Source: Artocarpus heterophyllus
Lineage: Eukaryota > Streptophyta > Magnoliopsida > Rosales > Moraceae
Direction: 5' to 3'
Assembly (NCBI GenBank): GCA_025403435.1
Contig: CM046348.1
Coordinates: forward strand, 18,885,679-18,949,678
Length of the DNA: 64,000 bases
A program made the position numbers and the translations under genes. Each line of letters opens with the position of its first letter. Positions within the stretch are counted from its first letter, which is position 1. The notes beneath the pieces are model-generated. The model was not told the origin of the DNA. It searched no databases and worked only from the letters and a program-made list of their open reading frames with translations. Of this stretch, positions 35,901-48,234 are shown in pieces.

Positions 35901-38900
35901 TAAAAGATCAGCATATATTTTAAATTCGAAAAACAACCTAGTCTCAAATATTAGAGAAAGATCTCTTTCCTAATTTCATTTTTCTAAAGAATCACGAGAT
36001 TAATTTTTCTTCTAAACTTGTGAGCTCATGATGATCATGTCATCAATTAAGAGCACTATCGAAAGGGCAATCTTCTTATTTTAGTTATATATCCAAGTCA
36101 AGTGGTTTAGAACAAATATTTTATTGTTAGATTTAAAGACACTTATTAAGTTACAATTACTTTATATAGGATAACTATATTACAACTTTAGCAAATAGCA
36201 AGTTAGATTAGATAGAAATTAATTATCTAGAATAGTTTGATATGCAAGAGGGAAGACACTAACATGCACTCCACAGTTGCAGCCTAACTTTTCCCTCGTT
36301 TGAGCCTACTTGGATAAGCACTGTAGGGTTTTCGTTTTTGGCGTAAAAAGCACATGTAAAAGACTAGACAACTTGTATTCTTAAATTATGATGTTATCTG
36401 CCCTGGATCCAGCTTCTTCACAGGTCACTGAATCACTTTGACGTATTACTTGAACACATTCTATGAAAAGAGATTTTAGAACACCAAAACCTAAATAAGG
36501 GTCAAGTTCCCTAACTTCTATACATTCATAACTAATTAATAGCCTATTTGAAAATATAGTTTAAATGAACGAACATAATATTATAGCAAATATTTAAATA
36601 AAACACTATAATAAAACTAGTTTAAAATAAATTTATTTTTTCGAGTTCAACTAATCTTCCCAAACTTCTAAACTTGTTCTTTGACTTATACTAGTGTAAT
36701 TATAAATGGACCACACTGAAATTTTTGTTCTGCAAATTAATTCCTTAAATACTTATCTCGGCCACACGTAATAGAGACATGACTTAGGAGATCACCTAAA
36801 GCCGTGTAAAGTACGGTTCTTCTCTAGTTTTTGTTAGTTAGCAAAAATTTCAAAAATACTTTCCCTAAAAGTTTTTATTTTTAAAAAATAAAACCATTTT
36901 GAAAGCACTACCAAACAGTAGTCTTAATATAGCGGAAGCTTATTTGAAGGAAATGAAACATGTTAAAATAAAATGATTAATTCTATTGACCTATTGATTC
37001 ACACAGAATCCGAAAAAATAATTTCAAAATTTGTTGATTCAATTAAAATATTGAAAAATAAAAAGGAAAATTGTGAGAAATAACTCAAATTTCATTCATC
37101 AAAAAGGCTAGCTTTCATTACAAAGGACGTCTATATTTATGTACTTAATTAACATAAACGGGAAAATAAAAAAGGGCTAAAAATTAATTAAAAATTAGAG
37201 AAATAAGACATTTTAAAAACAATGAAAAATTTTTAAAAGGAAGCAGAGACTATTTGACACAAGGAAAAAGAAATCGTAAATTGGCAATCGAAATTTCTGT
37301 GTCAACTTAATACAATCACAGAAACTATGGAAAAAAAAAAAAGAAGCTCTTTTGAAGGCCTAAATAATTGAATTTGGCAGATAAACTCCCTTTTGCTCAT
37401 TGGCTCGTTTCCACTAATTAGAAAACACACATCAATCGTTGAAATCCAAAATCGTCCTGAAACCGTCTGAAAACTGAAAAAATTGCCTTATTTGACCTTA
37501 GGATGATCCCAACACACCATAAAGGTTATACCTTTGCTGCTCCGCATCAAATCTTTAGTTCTATTTACTGAATATTCGTTAAAAAAAAATGTTAGCAGTC
37601 GATATGACAAGATTACAAGTGGCTACACTAACTTTTCAGACTAAATGAAAGTTTTCCTCAATATATTAGTGACAAAATCCGAGGCATCATGCATGCGTAA
37701 AAAAGATAATGTCCGCACATGGAGAATTCATTTAATAACTAAATATTCCTACAAAAAATAAGTGCTAATTATCGGCATGAAGAATCTTAATAAGTTATAA
37801 TATCACTAGACATTAATAATAAAAAAATAAAAAAAGAGTACTTCTCCACGCTTTTTCACTTTGGAATCAGGCTAGTTAAACCATATATAGGAACTCATGC
37901 CTTGTAGATTTATAAAGTAATTATCAAACTTTCTTCACGAATTAATATATGGACAAGATATCCAAGGCGCATTATGTATAAAGAATGATATGTATACATA
38001 TAGATATAATAAAAGGGCACATGGAGAATTCATGTAAGTTACAAGTAATATCACTATATATATATATATAGATATATATTTAATTATTGCATGCTGATAA
38101 TCACTTTTCCACTGTATATCTGCTTTAATCGCAGTGCATTGGGTTTCAGAAGGGAACATTGTGAAAAAGCTAATTAAGATGGAGAAAATATAATTTTTAA
38201 AGAAGTATGAAACAAAATAAATGGGCCCACATAGAGAGAGAATATATATTGCTGACTAATATGAAGGGAAAGCAGGCAGGCAAGAAATATATCCCTATAG
38301 GAATATTTCTATTTCTTTTTTGTCTCCAGATATTTTCGAGACTCTGACTTTTGGGGCGCCCTACCGTGCTTTAGAAGCTGGACACTTCAGATTTTGTTGC
38401 ACCGCTCACGACACGGCTAAGAAACTACACGGCTTATTTCTTCGATTCTACCAACTATCGCTAGGAATTTTCCCAAGTCCAAACGTAACAAATAATTATT
38501 TTGGAAATCAAAGGGTGGCATGAACGCATGCACTATCACATGATAGAAAAATGCTTAGAACACTGCCATTATTAATACACGACTAACAAAAGTAGGTCTC
38601 AATTACGTGGATGTTCAATACCATTATATATTTACGCATATCCTATTCTATAGCTCCTACATACACAATTTAGAGAAAGAATAAAATTTTGGAAAAAGAA
38701 CACAAAGAAACAGATGTGTCATTGCGTTTGAAAATTGAGCTCCTAATATTTGATTGATGAACATTGACGCTATACCCTGGTTAATTTACATGTCATGTAA
38801 AAATTAACCTTAGAAAACCTATTTATTATATATATATATATATATATTATATGTTACTCGGCCATTAACTTTACAAAGTGAAAAAAAAAAATTACATTAA

Positions 38901-39303
38901 TTAAATTGGTCTGTAATCCACACTAAAAGAAGTGAATCACTCAGTAGTTAGTACTTTAACGCCTACTAGTTTATAGAGTATTATATTACCTTCCAATATT
39001 CTAGATGGTATATAGTATATCTAGCACAACCAAAAAGAAACAATATTAAAGGATCTAGAGGGCTGTGGGTCCCCCAAGGCTCGATTTAGCTGTAAAGACG
39101 TTCAAAAGGAGTCATGATTCGTGACCAAATGCACGATCAACGCACAAATTAGTCCAAAAGGGTTTGCCATCGACTCAGCCACCTTGATCATCAGTCCTCC
39201 CTTGACCGTACATTTTCCATTTTATTCTTTTTCTTCTTTTCAACACCATAGTTTTTTTTTTTTTTTTCTCTGGTTTCGAGTCCATAGTTGTCGCTACGCA
39301 TCC
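34419..39303. other. Intergenic, second copy
   Basis: Counterpart of 10063-14986, with the same microsatellites at different lengths (TA run 35854-35897 here versus 11540-11577) and many one-base differences in A or T runs. No gene called. Confidence 0.6.
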
Positions 39304-39315
39304 CTATATATACAT
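39304..39315 (+). promoter_or_regulatory. TATA box of the broken SLAH1-like copy
   Basis: CTATATATACAT, in the same position relative to the ATG (39373) as in the first copy. Confidence 0.5.
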
Positions 39316-39372
39316 ACATAGACCTCGAATAGCACGCCCAAACGCACAGTGAAAAAAAAAAAAAGAAACAAA

Positions 39373-41220
39373 ATGGATGAGCAACAATCAGCACAAACCC
39401 AAATCGATCTTGTGGTTGATCAAACACCCACGGAAGTAGTTGAACCAAATTGTGTCCCTGATGATCATGATAATCATGGTCAAAATGTCATGATCAAACG
39501 GTCCACAATATTGTCGCCAATCCAAACAAAGTTCCACGCAGGCTACTTTCGCATAAGCATGTCTCTTTGCAGCCAGGCATTGTTATGGAAGATCCTAATG
39601 GAGCCAAACGACGACGTACACGTTTTCCGAAGGGTTTTCCGAATGGTCCCTCGAACGGCCTTCAGCTTCTTATGGTCGTTGGCTCTCTTTACATTGGCCT
39701 CTCAATCTCTTCTCTATATCCTCAGATGCTTGTTTCACTTCGAAATGGTCAAAACCGAGTTTTTGCACGACGTGGGAGTTAACTACCTATTTGCTCCTTG
39801 GATCTCTTGGCTTCTCTTGCTTCAATCCTCGCCGTTCATCACGCCCAAGACTCTCTACTACAAAGTGCTTTGGTGGGGCTTTGTTGTTCCTATTGTGGTT
39901 CTTGATGTTAAGATCTACGGCCAGTGGTTCACTAAGGGGAAACGGTTTTTGTCGACGGTGGCCAACCCCACGAGCCTGGTGTCGGTGATAGGGAACTTGA
40001 TGGCGGCGAGGGCAGCGGCAGAGATGGGGTGGAAGGAGTCGGCCGTGTGCATGTTTTCACTAGGGATGGCGCATTATTTGGTGCTGTTTGTCACTCTGTA
40101 TCAGAGATTGGCCGGGAGTAATAGCGTTCCGGCGATGTTGCGGCCGGTGTTTTTCTTGTTCTTTGGAGCTCCCAGTGTGGCGAGCTTTGCTTGGAGCTCT
40201 ATTTCTGGGAGTTTGATTACGCCTCCAAGATGCTTTTCTTCCTCTCACTATTCCTTTTCATGTCCTTGGTGAGTATATGTTTGGCATTGAATAAAGAAAA
40301 TAAGTTTTTTGCAAACATTAAGGTGACAACTGACAACTAAAACATTTGTTAGCTTGTGATTTTTGCTGTAAATGGTGATGGTGTAAAGATCTTTTCGTCT
40401 TAGGCACAAAAAGTCCAAACATATACGGTAAGTTAAGATTTTGTGTCTAGATGCAGTCAATACTTATTGTCGTTTTCATAATGGAAGCAACCTCGGAAAT
40501 TTTATTTTCTAATAAAACGGCATTGGATAGACCATTTGTTTTTTAACCAAGACCTTTTAAGTTCAAGTGGACTACATCCTAATGGACACAAGAGAGGACC
40601 ACTTCTTCAAAAGACCATAAAATCATTTAAAAAAAAACCATAAAATCAAAAGTATCTTTAAGTGTCACGTCACAATTTTTATATATCTTCGAACTTCTTT
40701 ATGGTTCAAATTTATACTTGTTGAACGTTTACTGTTTTTTGTATAGCACAATCAAGAACTCCAGTACTCCTTATATAATCCAAGGATTTTTTTTTTTTCC
40801 CTGCATTTCTCAACATTTTTCTAAATAAAAGTAAAACACAAAGAAAACGTATAAATTTCTTTAGTATTTGGTAATAATAATATTCTTATAATGTTTCCTT
40901 TTCCCTTGGTACAGGTTTCAAGACCAAAACTGTTCAAAAGATCAATGAGGAAGTTCAACGTGGCATGGTGGGCATATTCGTTTCCCTTAACGGTGTTGGC
41001 ATTAGCTGCCACAGAATATTCGGAGGAGGTAAAGGGTGGCATAGCTCATGCGTTGATGCTAGTCTTATCAGCCATCTCCTCTTTGGTGTGCTTGGTCTTA
41101 ATAGTAATCACTGCCATGCATTCAAGCATGATTTTACCAGAAAGCAAATCGCCTCGTCCTAGTTCAAGTACTACTCGTGATAATAATAGCAATAGACTTA
41201 GAAGATGTGAGTCAGTGTAA
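39373..41220 (+). pseudogene. SLAH1-like channel gene copy with a one-base frameshift
   Basis: Exon 1 is 39373-40268 (896 bp, one fewer than the intact copy) and exon 2 is 40915-41220. Splice signals are intact. A GGGG run in the first copy (15891-15894) is GGG here (40207-40209), so the frame shifts after SISG (residue 279) and ends in 20-odd unrelated residues. The predicted product loses the last transmembrane helices and the exon 2 tail, so a working channel is not expected. Apart from this and a few silent changes the exons equal the first copy. Either a young pseudogene or an assembly error; read-level data would decide. Confidence 0.88.
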
Positions 41221-42133
41221 TTAATTAAAGAGTTATACGATAATTAATTAGGTCTTTCTCTTGTGGATATTTTGTTAAAATAATCTTTTTCTGTTGATCT
41301 AATAATTAAAAATAAACACTTAATAATAAGTTATTTTTTTATTACTTACCGGTGAAATCTCCTAATTCACTAATACATGTATAGAGATTTTGTCAAAAAA
41401 AGCTTTGTAAAAGTATGAAATGATAATTTTCTTAATGAGTTATCATCATCAAATTTTATTTGTATTATTAATTTTATGATAGATTTTTTTTTCTTCTTTA
41501 CATATGGAGTTTGGCTAATTTTCTATGAGATTTACATGAGTACAAACGTTTCAAACTTTGAGCTAGATCTAAGGCGAATAGTGACAAAAGCGATCTTGCT
41601 TGTACAACCGAAATGGGGTACGTAAGGAAACAAGGGAGATGGATATATGAGTTTTGTCATGCCTTAGTTATTAGACTGATCATCAGGAGTAGTCCAATTC
41701 TCTTTTTTTTATTATTTTTTTATTTGCCCGAACTTTCCATGCACGTTCGTTAATGTTCGGTGTCTTAAAGAAGAAAATGGAAACAATAATTAAATTATAA
41801 TTTATATATACATAGATAGATACACACCTGTGTGTGATTATTGGAATGGACTTTATTCATTAAATCCTCTCCATTGATTCACATCTTAGGGTTGATAATG
41901 CGCAAAAGGAGAATTTAAAATTAGGACAAATAATGAAAAAAAAAGGGTAAAACATATTAGTGCAACACTAGGGACCACAATTAGTGTGTTGTCCTTGACT
42001 TTGACTGAAACACAAATTCACTTTGAAGCTTCCTCTTGTTTTCTACTTCCACGACCTCCTGGGATGGCTTTGCCCAAAACTTATAAGCCCGCTCTTTCCT
42101 ATAGTCAAAGAATCTACAGCAGGTTACGGTTTA

Positions 42134-42164
<31 letters not shown>

Positions 42165-42970
42165 TATGTATGTATTTTCAAATAGAGAAGGGAGAGAGAG
42201 ATTTATAAAAAGAATAATGTGTTTCAAATTTTTAAATAATGTTGGATTTTTTCTATTAATTTTTTTTCCAAACTTAAATGTTTTTTAAGAAGAAACTTAA
42301 AATTATCAATTTTTTTTAAAAAAAATTAGGGTTTGGTGGCATCTGTTTGAATCAATTTTAATTAAAAACAATGTAACATGTGAGAGTTTTATACTGTAAT
42401 TTACTTTTGTTTAACATTGTAACATATGAAAGCTTTATACTATAGCAACTAAAAGTTTTCGTCGAAACTACGAACTTCTAACCTCTTATTATAATGTTTC
42501 TAAATTGGGAGAAAGAGATGATGTAAATTGAAATATAAGGACACGTGTTTTGTCAAAAATATAAGGGGAATTCATGAAATAATTTCTTTAACTCCCACGT
42601 GAATGGTTAGTTCTGCTTTTCAATTAGATTTGTTTGTCATTTTACTCTTATAAATCAAATGAAAAATCAAGTCATAGTAGGGGTAAGAATTAAAATCGGT
42701 ATTCGGATGCGAAATCTACTAACTGATGGGGCAAATAACAAAGAAAGGCAAAAATTGAAAAAAAAAATATCATTTGATTTGTTGATTGTTAAAAGAGAAA
42801 TAAGAAAAGTTATGTAGTTGAGTGTAAAACGAGAAATTCATGAAAAGTTACAATTTCCACATATAATAATGCACCCGGACAATTTTGAAAAGCTCTTTAA
42901 AAAGGATAGTCTAAAAAATGTGCTCCTTTAAAGAGAATTCTTGTGCTTTCTCCTTGTTGGTCCCTTAATT
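41221..42970. other. Intergenic up to the gap, second copy
   Basis: Counterpart of 16908-18664, nearly identical, including the W-box pair near 41998-42008. No gene. Confidence 0.55.
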
Positions 42971-43070
42971 NNNNNNNNNNNNNNNNNNNNNNNNNNNNNN
43001 NNNNNNNNNNNNNNNNNNNNNNNNNNNNNNNNNNNNNNNNNNNNNNNNNNNNNNNNNNNNNNNNNNNNNN
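42971..43070. other. Assembly gap of exactly 100 N
   Basis: A round-number N run, the usual placeholder for a gap of unknown size. The duplicated segment ends at its left edge. The sequence right of it has no match in the rest of the window. Confidence 0.99.
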
Positions 43071-43555
43071 CTGCTGACAGATTTATATCAATAACACTTT
43101 ATTTTCCTTTTCATATTCTTTTGCTTTTTGTGTGTTAGAACTTTATTTTTTAAAATCCCAGTAGGCATGTTGGACTTGTTCACTCTTAACTACTTCCGGC
43201 GCTTGACTTGCCGTCTGTTTATGCGATTGTTGGTTTTCATTCTCTTAAAAGCTCAATCTTTATTTTTCATTCAAAAATATTATTTGAGAGAAGTTTATAC
43301 AAAACTCTCTTTGCTATCTGATTCTTTTTTGATGTCTATCTCTTCCACAAATCCTTAACTTTCTTCTCTTTCACTTCTTCTACCAAGAAGTCAAAAGCCA
43401 TTTGAAATTGCTTGAAGAGCTAAAGGCATTTTGGAATTCGTGCTTTGGTTGCTAGCTACCAAATAATGGTTAGTTAAGTTCTGAACTTTTTTTTTTCTTG
43501 CATTTCTAAGATTGTTCCTACTATTGTTGGTTTTTTATTTTATTTTTCCTTTTGT
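43071..43555. other. Sequence upstream of the DUF1985 gene
   Basis: T-rich with no recognisable coding region. It includes an ATG followed directly by GTTAGT (43466-43471), which could be a one-codon first exon and donor for the DUF1985 gene; see that entry. Confidence 0.35.
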
Positions 43556-43820
43556 CGTATGATGGTGTTTGTATTATCTCGTAAGATAAACATCTTCTTA
43601 TATACATGGAATGGGCCTATCTTTATTTAAATAGCTCTTTGGTGTTAATTCTGTTGTAATTGTTATGTAAATTTGTTTTCAAATTTTATAAAATTTGTTT
43701 TGTATATTGAACAGTGTTTGAGACTTGTTCTTGCGTTAAGAAGTGAGGAGCATTATGATTGCAAGGTGTTGAAGAAATCAAAATACGAGCAATATGCCAA
43801 GTTCATTTTAGACAATCGAG
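43556..43820 (+). repeat. Duplicated intron/exon start of the DUF1985 gene, upstream unit
   Basis: About 265 bp matching 44622-44885: an intron end with ATTGAACAG acceptor, then an exon start encoding LRSEEHYDCKVLKKSKYEQY. After this the upstream unit runs into stops, so it is a broken duplicate exon, with a spacing of about 1,066 bp. Confidence 0.75.
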
Positions 43821-44621
43821 AAAAAAATATACATATAATTTCGTTTATTGAGGGTTATAAAAATTAGACATACTTTTAAAAAGGAAAAGAAAAAAAAAAT
43901 CAACAATGAGATGGTTTAAACGAGGCAATTATGTGGAACCTGACAAATTCAATCACTAAAATATATTTATTTGCCTGCGTAATTGTCAAATCTTATATTT
44001 GTATGCATTTGACGGATTAACATATCAACATCTTTGCATGCCTAAAGTAGCATATGATTCTTTCTGTGTCCATTGAGCTTTAAAGAGTTATTGATGCATG
44101 GTAAATATTTTGAGCATGGTTGTTTGCAAGAATTGTTTGGAATAAGTTGTTTTTAACATAGTGATCACTAAGTTTCGACAACTCTTATTTTGTTAATATG
44201 TAAACAAATCATGATGATGAAAATAAAATGAGATAAATTTTTTAGATGTGGTGATTTTTATGTAGGATTCTAATGTGAATTTTCAAGGTTTTCGTTTGTC
44301 TCTGTGTGTGCTAATAAATATATATATATATATATATATATATTTTTGGTGTAGAAGTTATCGTTTTCTATATAAAAGGAAATGCAAGCAATAAATTTTT
44401 TTACCATTGGGATTATGATCGCTTAGATTGATGTTAGATAGGAGGTATAATTTTTTTTGGGTTATCTTCTTGCTATATATCTCAATTTTTGTGTAAAAGA
44501 AACATGGTTTTTAGGCCTTGTTGGTAGGAACAAAAGTGTGAAGAAGATGTTGAACTGATGATGTTGTTGGCGTTCGACTACAACAAAGTAATATATTATC
44601 TAACATCTCTAACAAGGTTGT

Positions 44622-44885
44622 ATGATGGTGTTTGTATTATCTCGTAAGATGAACATCTCCTTCTGATATACATGGAATGAGCCGATCTATATTTTAATTG
44701 ATCTTTGGTGTTAATTCTGTTGTAAATATTATGTAAATTTATTTTCAAATTTTATTAAATTTGTTTTGTATATTGAACAGCCTCTAAGACTAGATCCCGT
44801 GTTAAGGAGTGAGGAGCATTACGATTGCAAGGTGTCGAAGAAATCAAAATACGAGCAATATGCGAAGATCATTACAGACAATCTG
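44622..44885 (+). repeat. Duplicated intron/exon start of the DUF1985 gene, downstream unit
   Basis: The downstream and functional-looking unit of the repeat at 43556-43820; it leads into the long DUF1985 exon. Confidence 0.75.
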
Positions 44886-46641
44886 GACGCAGATGATCTG
44901 CAATGGTTCAGAGGCACCCAATTTGGCCATGTGTTGGACGTGGCTCCAAATTTTCAACATTCTGGCCAGTTGCTGTGGTCATTGGTTCTTCGGATGGTAG
45001 CAGTTGACTCTGAGAATGAATTTTGGATGGTGGTTAATTGTGTTCTAATTAGGTACACATTAAAGGATTTTGCCTTGCTAACAGGGTTGTGTTGCGGTGA
45101 TGAGTATCCTGTTATTGACGAAGCAAATGAAGATGACGGGGATGAGGAGGATGAGGATGATGCTACTCCACCCTTTGTGCATAGGCATTGGCCGGGTAAC
45201 ATAGAAATTTCCATCTATGATGTTATCGACAAGATGGAACAAAATTTTGAAGCTGTAGACCATTTAGAGAAGAGGAAGATGGCGGCATTGATTTTTGTCG
45301 TTGGTGTTTTGATGGCCAATGACAAAAATTTCATGAAAATCAAAGCACAGTTCCTAACTTTGATTGATAACATAGATGCTTTCTGTGCCTATCCTTGGGG
45401 TCGAGAGTCTTTTAAGTATTCAATTAAGCAGCTAAAAAAGGATATAAAGAGTAAGTGCGGCTCGAGTAATGCAACATTCACTTTCAATGGATTTATATAT
45501 CCATTTGAGGTAATTAAACATGAGTAATTTATACATTAGTTTGTATTTGATATTGCATTTATCGTTTTATATTTGATATAATATTTGATTCCAAATTTAT
45601 TCTTGTTATAGGTATTTGCCTATGAATACATCCCTGCGGTAGCCAACAGATTGGCTAACCCCATCTCGACAGAAGATCCTGTGCCCCGAATGTGTTGTTG
45701 GAAGACAACAAAGTGGAGGGGTGCAACCAATCCTTCGAGGGTGGAGATAAGCAATTTAATAGAGCGGTCACAGGTCAGTGTCTACATATTACTCATGTAA
45801 TTATTTGTAATAAGTAAAACGAACATGGTCTTAACAAGACACTGTTTTAAAAATTGTTTTGCAGGATATTCGTAGCATGTTGTTTGCTACAAATGAGGAG
45901 ATGAGAACCCCATGGATGGTCAATTATAGGCCTTTTGTGGGAAGAAATGTTGATCCAAGTGTAAGCCAGTTGAGCGAGATTCTTGATCGGGGAGAGCGTG
46001 TTGTTTTTGGCCATGAGCATCCAGAGCATGTTTCCCCCTTCGCTGATCAAGATGCACCCTCAACTTCCGAACATGAGGATGCTCCTCCGAGAGTAGTGCG
46101 ACTTGAGAACGAGGTCCAACCCATCAGGAAAGAGCAAGAAGCCATGAGAAGAGAAATGGCATTGGGGTTTAAGCAGATGAAACAACATATTTCTGACCAA
46201 TTCAGACATTGGTCAGAAATGATGCTGTCAAGGGGACATCAAGAGCATCATTACAGTGGGGGTTATGATGGGTTTAGTATGCCTCAGCCGCACAGTACAC
46301 CCTTGCATAAGGAAGGATTGCCAAACATATCTCCCTCACCTCGTCCTTGTCCGCGCACTACGGCTCAACCTCATACTACGCCTTTGCCTGAAGATTCATC
46401 ACCTATTGTTTCCTCTCCTCCCACTACGGCTGTGCCCGATATATGTCGCACACCATCCGTTCCTTCGTCGCCTCGCACAGCACCCTCGCCTCCCTCACCA
46501 CGTCCTACACATAGCACTAATATAGTGGTATACGATGAAGAACCACAACCCCTACATATAGAAAGACCGCAAAGACTGCGGAGGATCAGAACAAGATCAC
46601 AATATATGCGAACTCCATATACTAATCCTAGAAGAAAATGA
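44781..46641 (+). CDS. DUF1985-domain protein of a plant transposon, spliced
   Basis: Exons 44781-45509, 45612-45773 and 45865-46641 join in frame (243, 54 and 258 codons) with GT-AG borders. A possible first exon is only the ATG at 43466-43468, giving about 556 aa; that start is inference. The first long exon has the DUF1985 pattern: FRGTQFGHVLDV, GQLLWSLVLRM, ENEFWMVVNCVLIRYTLKDF and ALLTGLCCG, followed by an acidic spacer. The last exon carries a short helical region (LENEVQPIRKEQEAMRREMA) and a long Ser/Thr/Pro-rich tail, ending basic (RRIRTRSQYMRT). DUF1985 proteins are common beside Ulp1 proteases in plant MULE and related elements; no protease domain is seen here. Function unknown. It faces the MULE transposase at 58157-60439. 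Confidence 0.75.
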
Positions 46642-47439
46642 TTAAGGTCTTTGTCATATGTTTGGCAGACAATGTACTTGTTTCGGTTTTCTTTGCAGGC
46701 ATTCTGGTGTTCTGGATTATATTCACAGGTTTTACCAATGTCTGGATTATGTTTACAGGTTTTATAGTTGTTTGGATTGTATTTGCAGGTTTTGGATATT
46801 CTTTAATATAAGTTGTTATGCTGTCAAAATTTTGTGTCCTCTTATAGGTTGAGTATCGTTCTTTGTGTTGCTTTGTTTCTAAATTTTATGTAGTTTTTCA
46901 GTTTATATTTCGTTTATTGTTGTTGTTCATTATCGTTTTAAGTGTTACTTTGATATTGAGGATATATATAAACGTTATCGATTTTTATGAAAATCTAAAC
47001 AAAAAAAATTCATTCATTCTGTATCGATATCGAAAGTTGAAAATATATATATGAACAATATATCTTGAATATTTTCATCTTTACTTTTAACACTAATGTG
47101 ACCTACCGACTCAATTCCCACCAATTTACAATAAATTGGTTATTGTCCCGTCTGTTTTATCTTTTTATTTTTTCCCCAATAGTTGGTTAATGTCATTTTC
47201 AAAATAATGATACATGAATTCTAACAATAATTACTTAACATCCGCCAACTGATAAATCTAGTTTAGAGAGTTATTTGGCCACTTTTAATTAACGAAAATT
47301 ACTATGTTCTTAAGAAAAATTACATGAAACATCTAACTTTTTCATAAAAGCATGCTTTTATTGATGTATGGTTGAAGAAAGAAAGAAAACAAAATAAAAG
47401 GGAGCAAGAGCATAAGAAATCCGAGACCGGACCTTGTTG
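46642..47439. other. 3' region of the DUF1985 gene and AT-rich spacer
   Basis: Contains about three tandem 30-bp units (46712-46795) with the pattern CTGGATTATxTTxACAGGTTTT, starting right after the stop codon region. The rest is AT-rich and without genes. Confidence 0.55.
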
Positions 47440-47616
47440 GCGGAGCCAAAGCGCGGCGGCGCCCAAAGAGCAGTGCTGCGGCGCCCAAAGGAAAGTATGA
47501 GCAAAGCGAGAAGGTAGGAAGTCAGCGCCGCGGCGCTACGGCGAAAGATAAGAAAAAAACAGAAAAGAAGCGCCGCAGCGCTGGAAAAGAAGGGCCGCGG
47601 CGCTAGAGTTATACAA
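47440..47616. repeat. GC-rich block with AGCGCCGCGGCGCT-type palindromes
   Basis: A 14-bp perfect palindrome, AGCGCCGCGGCGCT, lies at 47524-47537. Close variants (AGCGCCGCAGCGCT, GGGCCGCGGCGCT, GCGGCGGCGCCC) lie within 150 bp and are separated by A/G-rich spacers. It abuts the satellite at 47617 and contrasts sharply with the AT-rich surroundings. No coding frame is evident. Confidence 0.7.
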
Positions 47617-48234
47617 GGGTGGTAGTGATCTACGATGGGGTTCTTTTTTTACCAAAAATACACCGAGGTCGACACGGGTCGACCTGGGGTCGACACTTCA
47701 CGTGTCCATCTGCCATGTTGTATTTGTACAATTTTTAATTTCATGTTTGAACTCCCATCCTCGTAATGGGTTGAACATTAAACAACATAAGGAAGATAGT
47801 GTTCCTTTGCCTATATCCATTCTCATGTTGCACATGGAAACATGTAGAGAAATCCCACAGGCACAATTTCTCTTTAAATAGGATACAGGGGGGTGGTGAT
47901 CTACGATGGGGTTCTTTTTTTACCAAAAATACACCGAGGTCGACACGGGTCGACATGGGGTCGACCTGGTGGTCGACCCCATGTCGACCTCGTATTTAAA
48001 GTGACCCCCACTTGACGTGTCCATCTGCCATGTTGTATTTGTGCATTTTTTAATTTCATGTTTGAACTCCCATCCTCGTAATGGGTTGAACATTAAACAA
48101 CATAAGGAAGATAGTGTTCCTTTGCCTATATCCATTCTCATGTTGCACATGGAAACATGTAGAGAAATCCCACAGGCACAATTTCTCTTTAAATAGGATA
48201 CAAGGGGGTGGTGATCTACGATGGGGTTCTTTTT
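47617..48234. repeat. GTCGAC satellite, left part
   Basis: Tandem monomers of about 270-315 bp; GTGATCTACGATGGGG marks unit starts at about 47625, 47896 and 48211. Each monomer has a T run and ACCAAAAA, then a GTCGAC-rich block that reads as an inverted repeat. These are followed by TATTTAAA, CACTTGACGTGTCCATC, AATGGGTTGAACATT and finally CTCTTTAAATAGGATACA. The third monomer is cut by the retrotransposon at 48235 and resumes at 56000. Confidence 0.9.
48230..48234. repeat. Target site duplication, left (TTTTT)
   Basis: Five T before the 5' LTR and seven T after the 3' LTR equal the seven T of an uninterrupted monomer plus one 5-bp duplication. Confidence 0.75.

Larger units (their letters stand above)
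25428..42970. repeat. Second copy of the large duplicated segment, ending at an N gap
   Basis: Matches 1-18664. Extra here are about 26057-27048 and 27365-28770. Missing here are the nested LTR (2251-4413) and 6498-7805. Dirigent and SLAH1-like reading frames each carry a one-base deletion in a short run of identical bases. The last base before the gap corresponds to 18664. See the findings for real duplication versus allelic misassembly. Confidence 0.93.
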
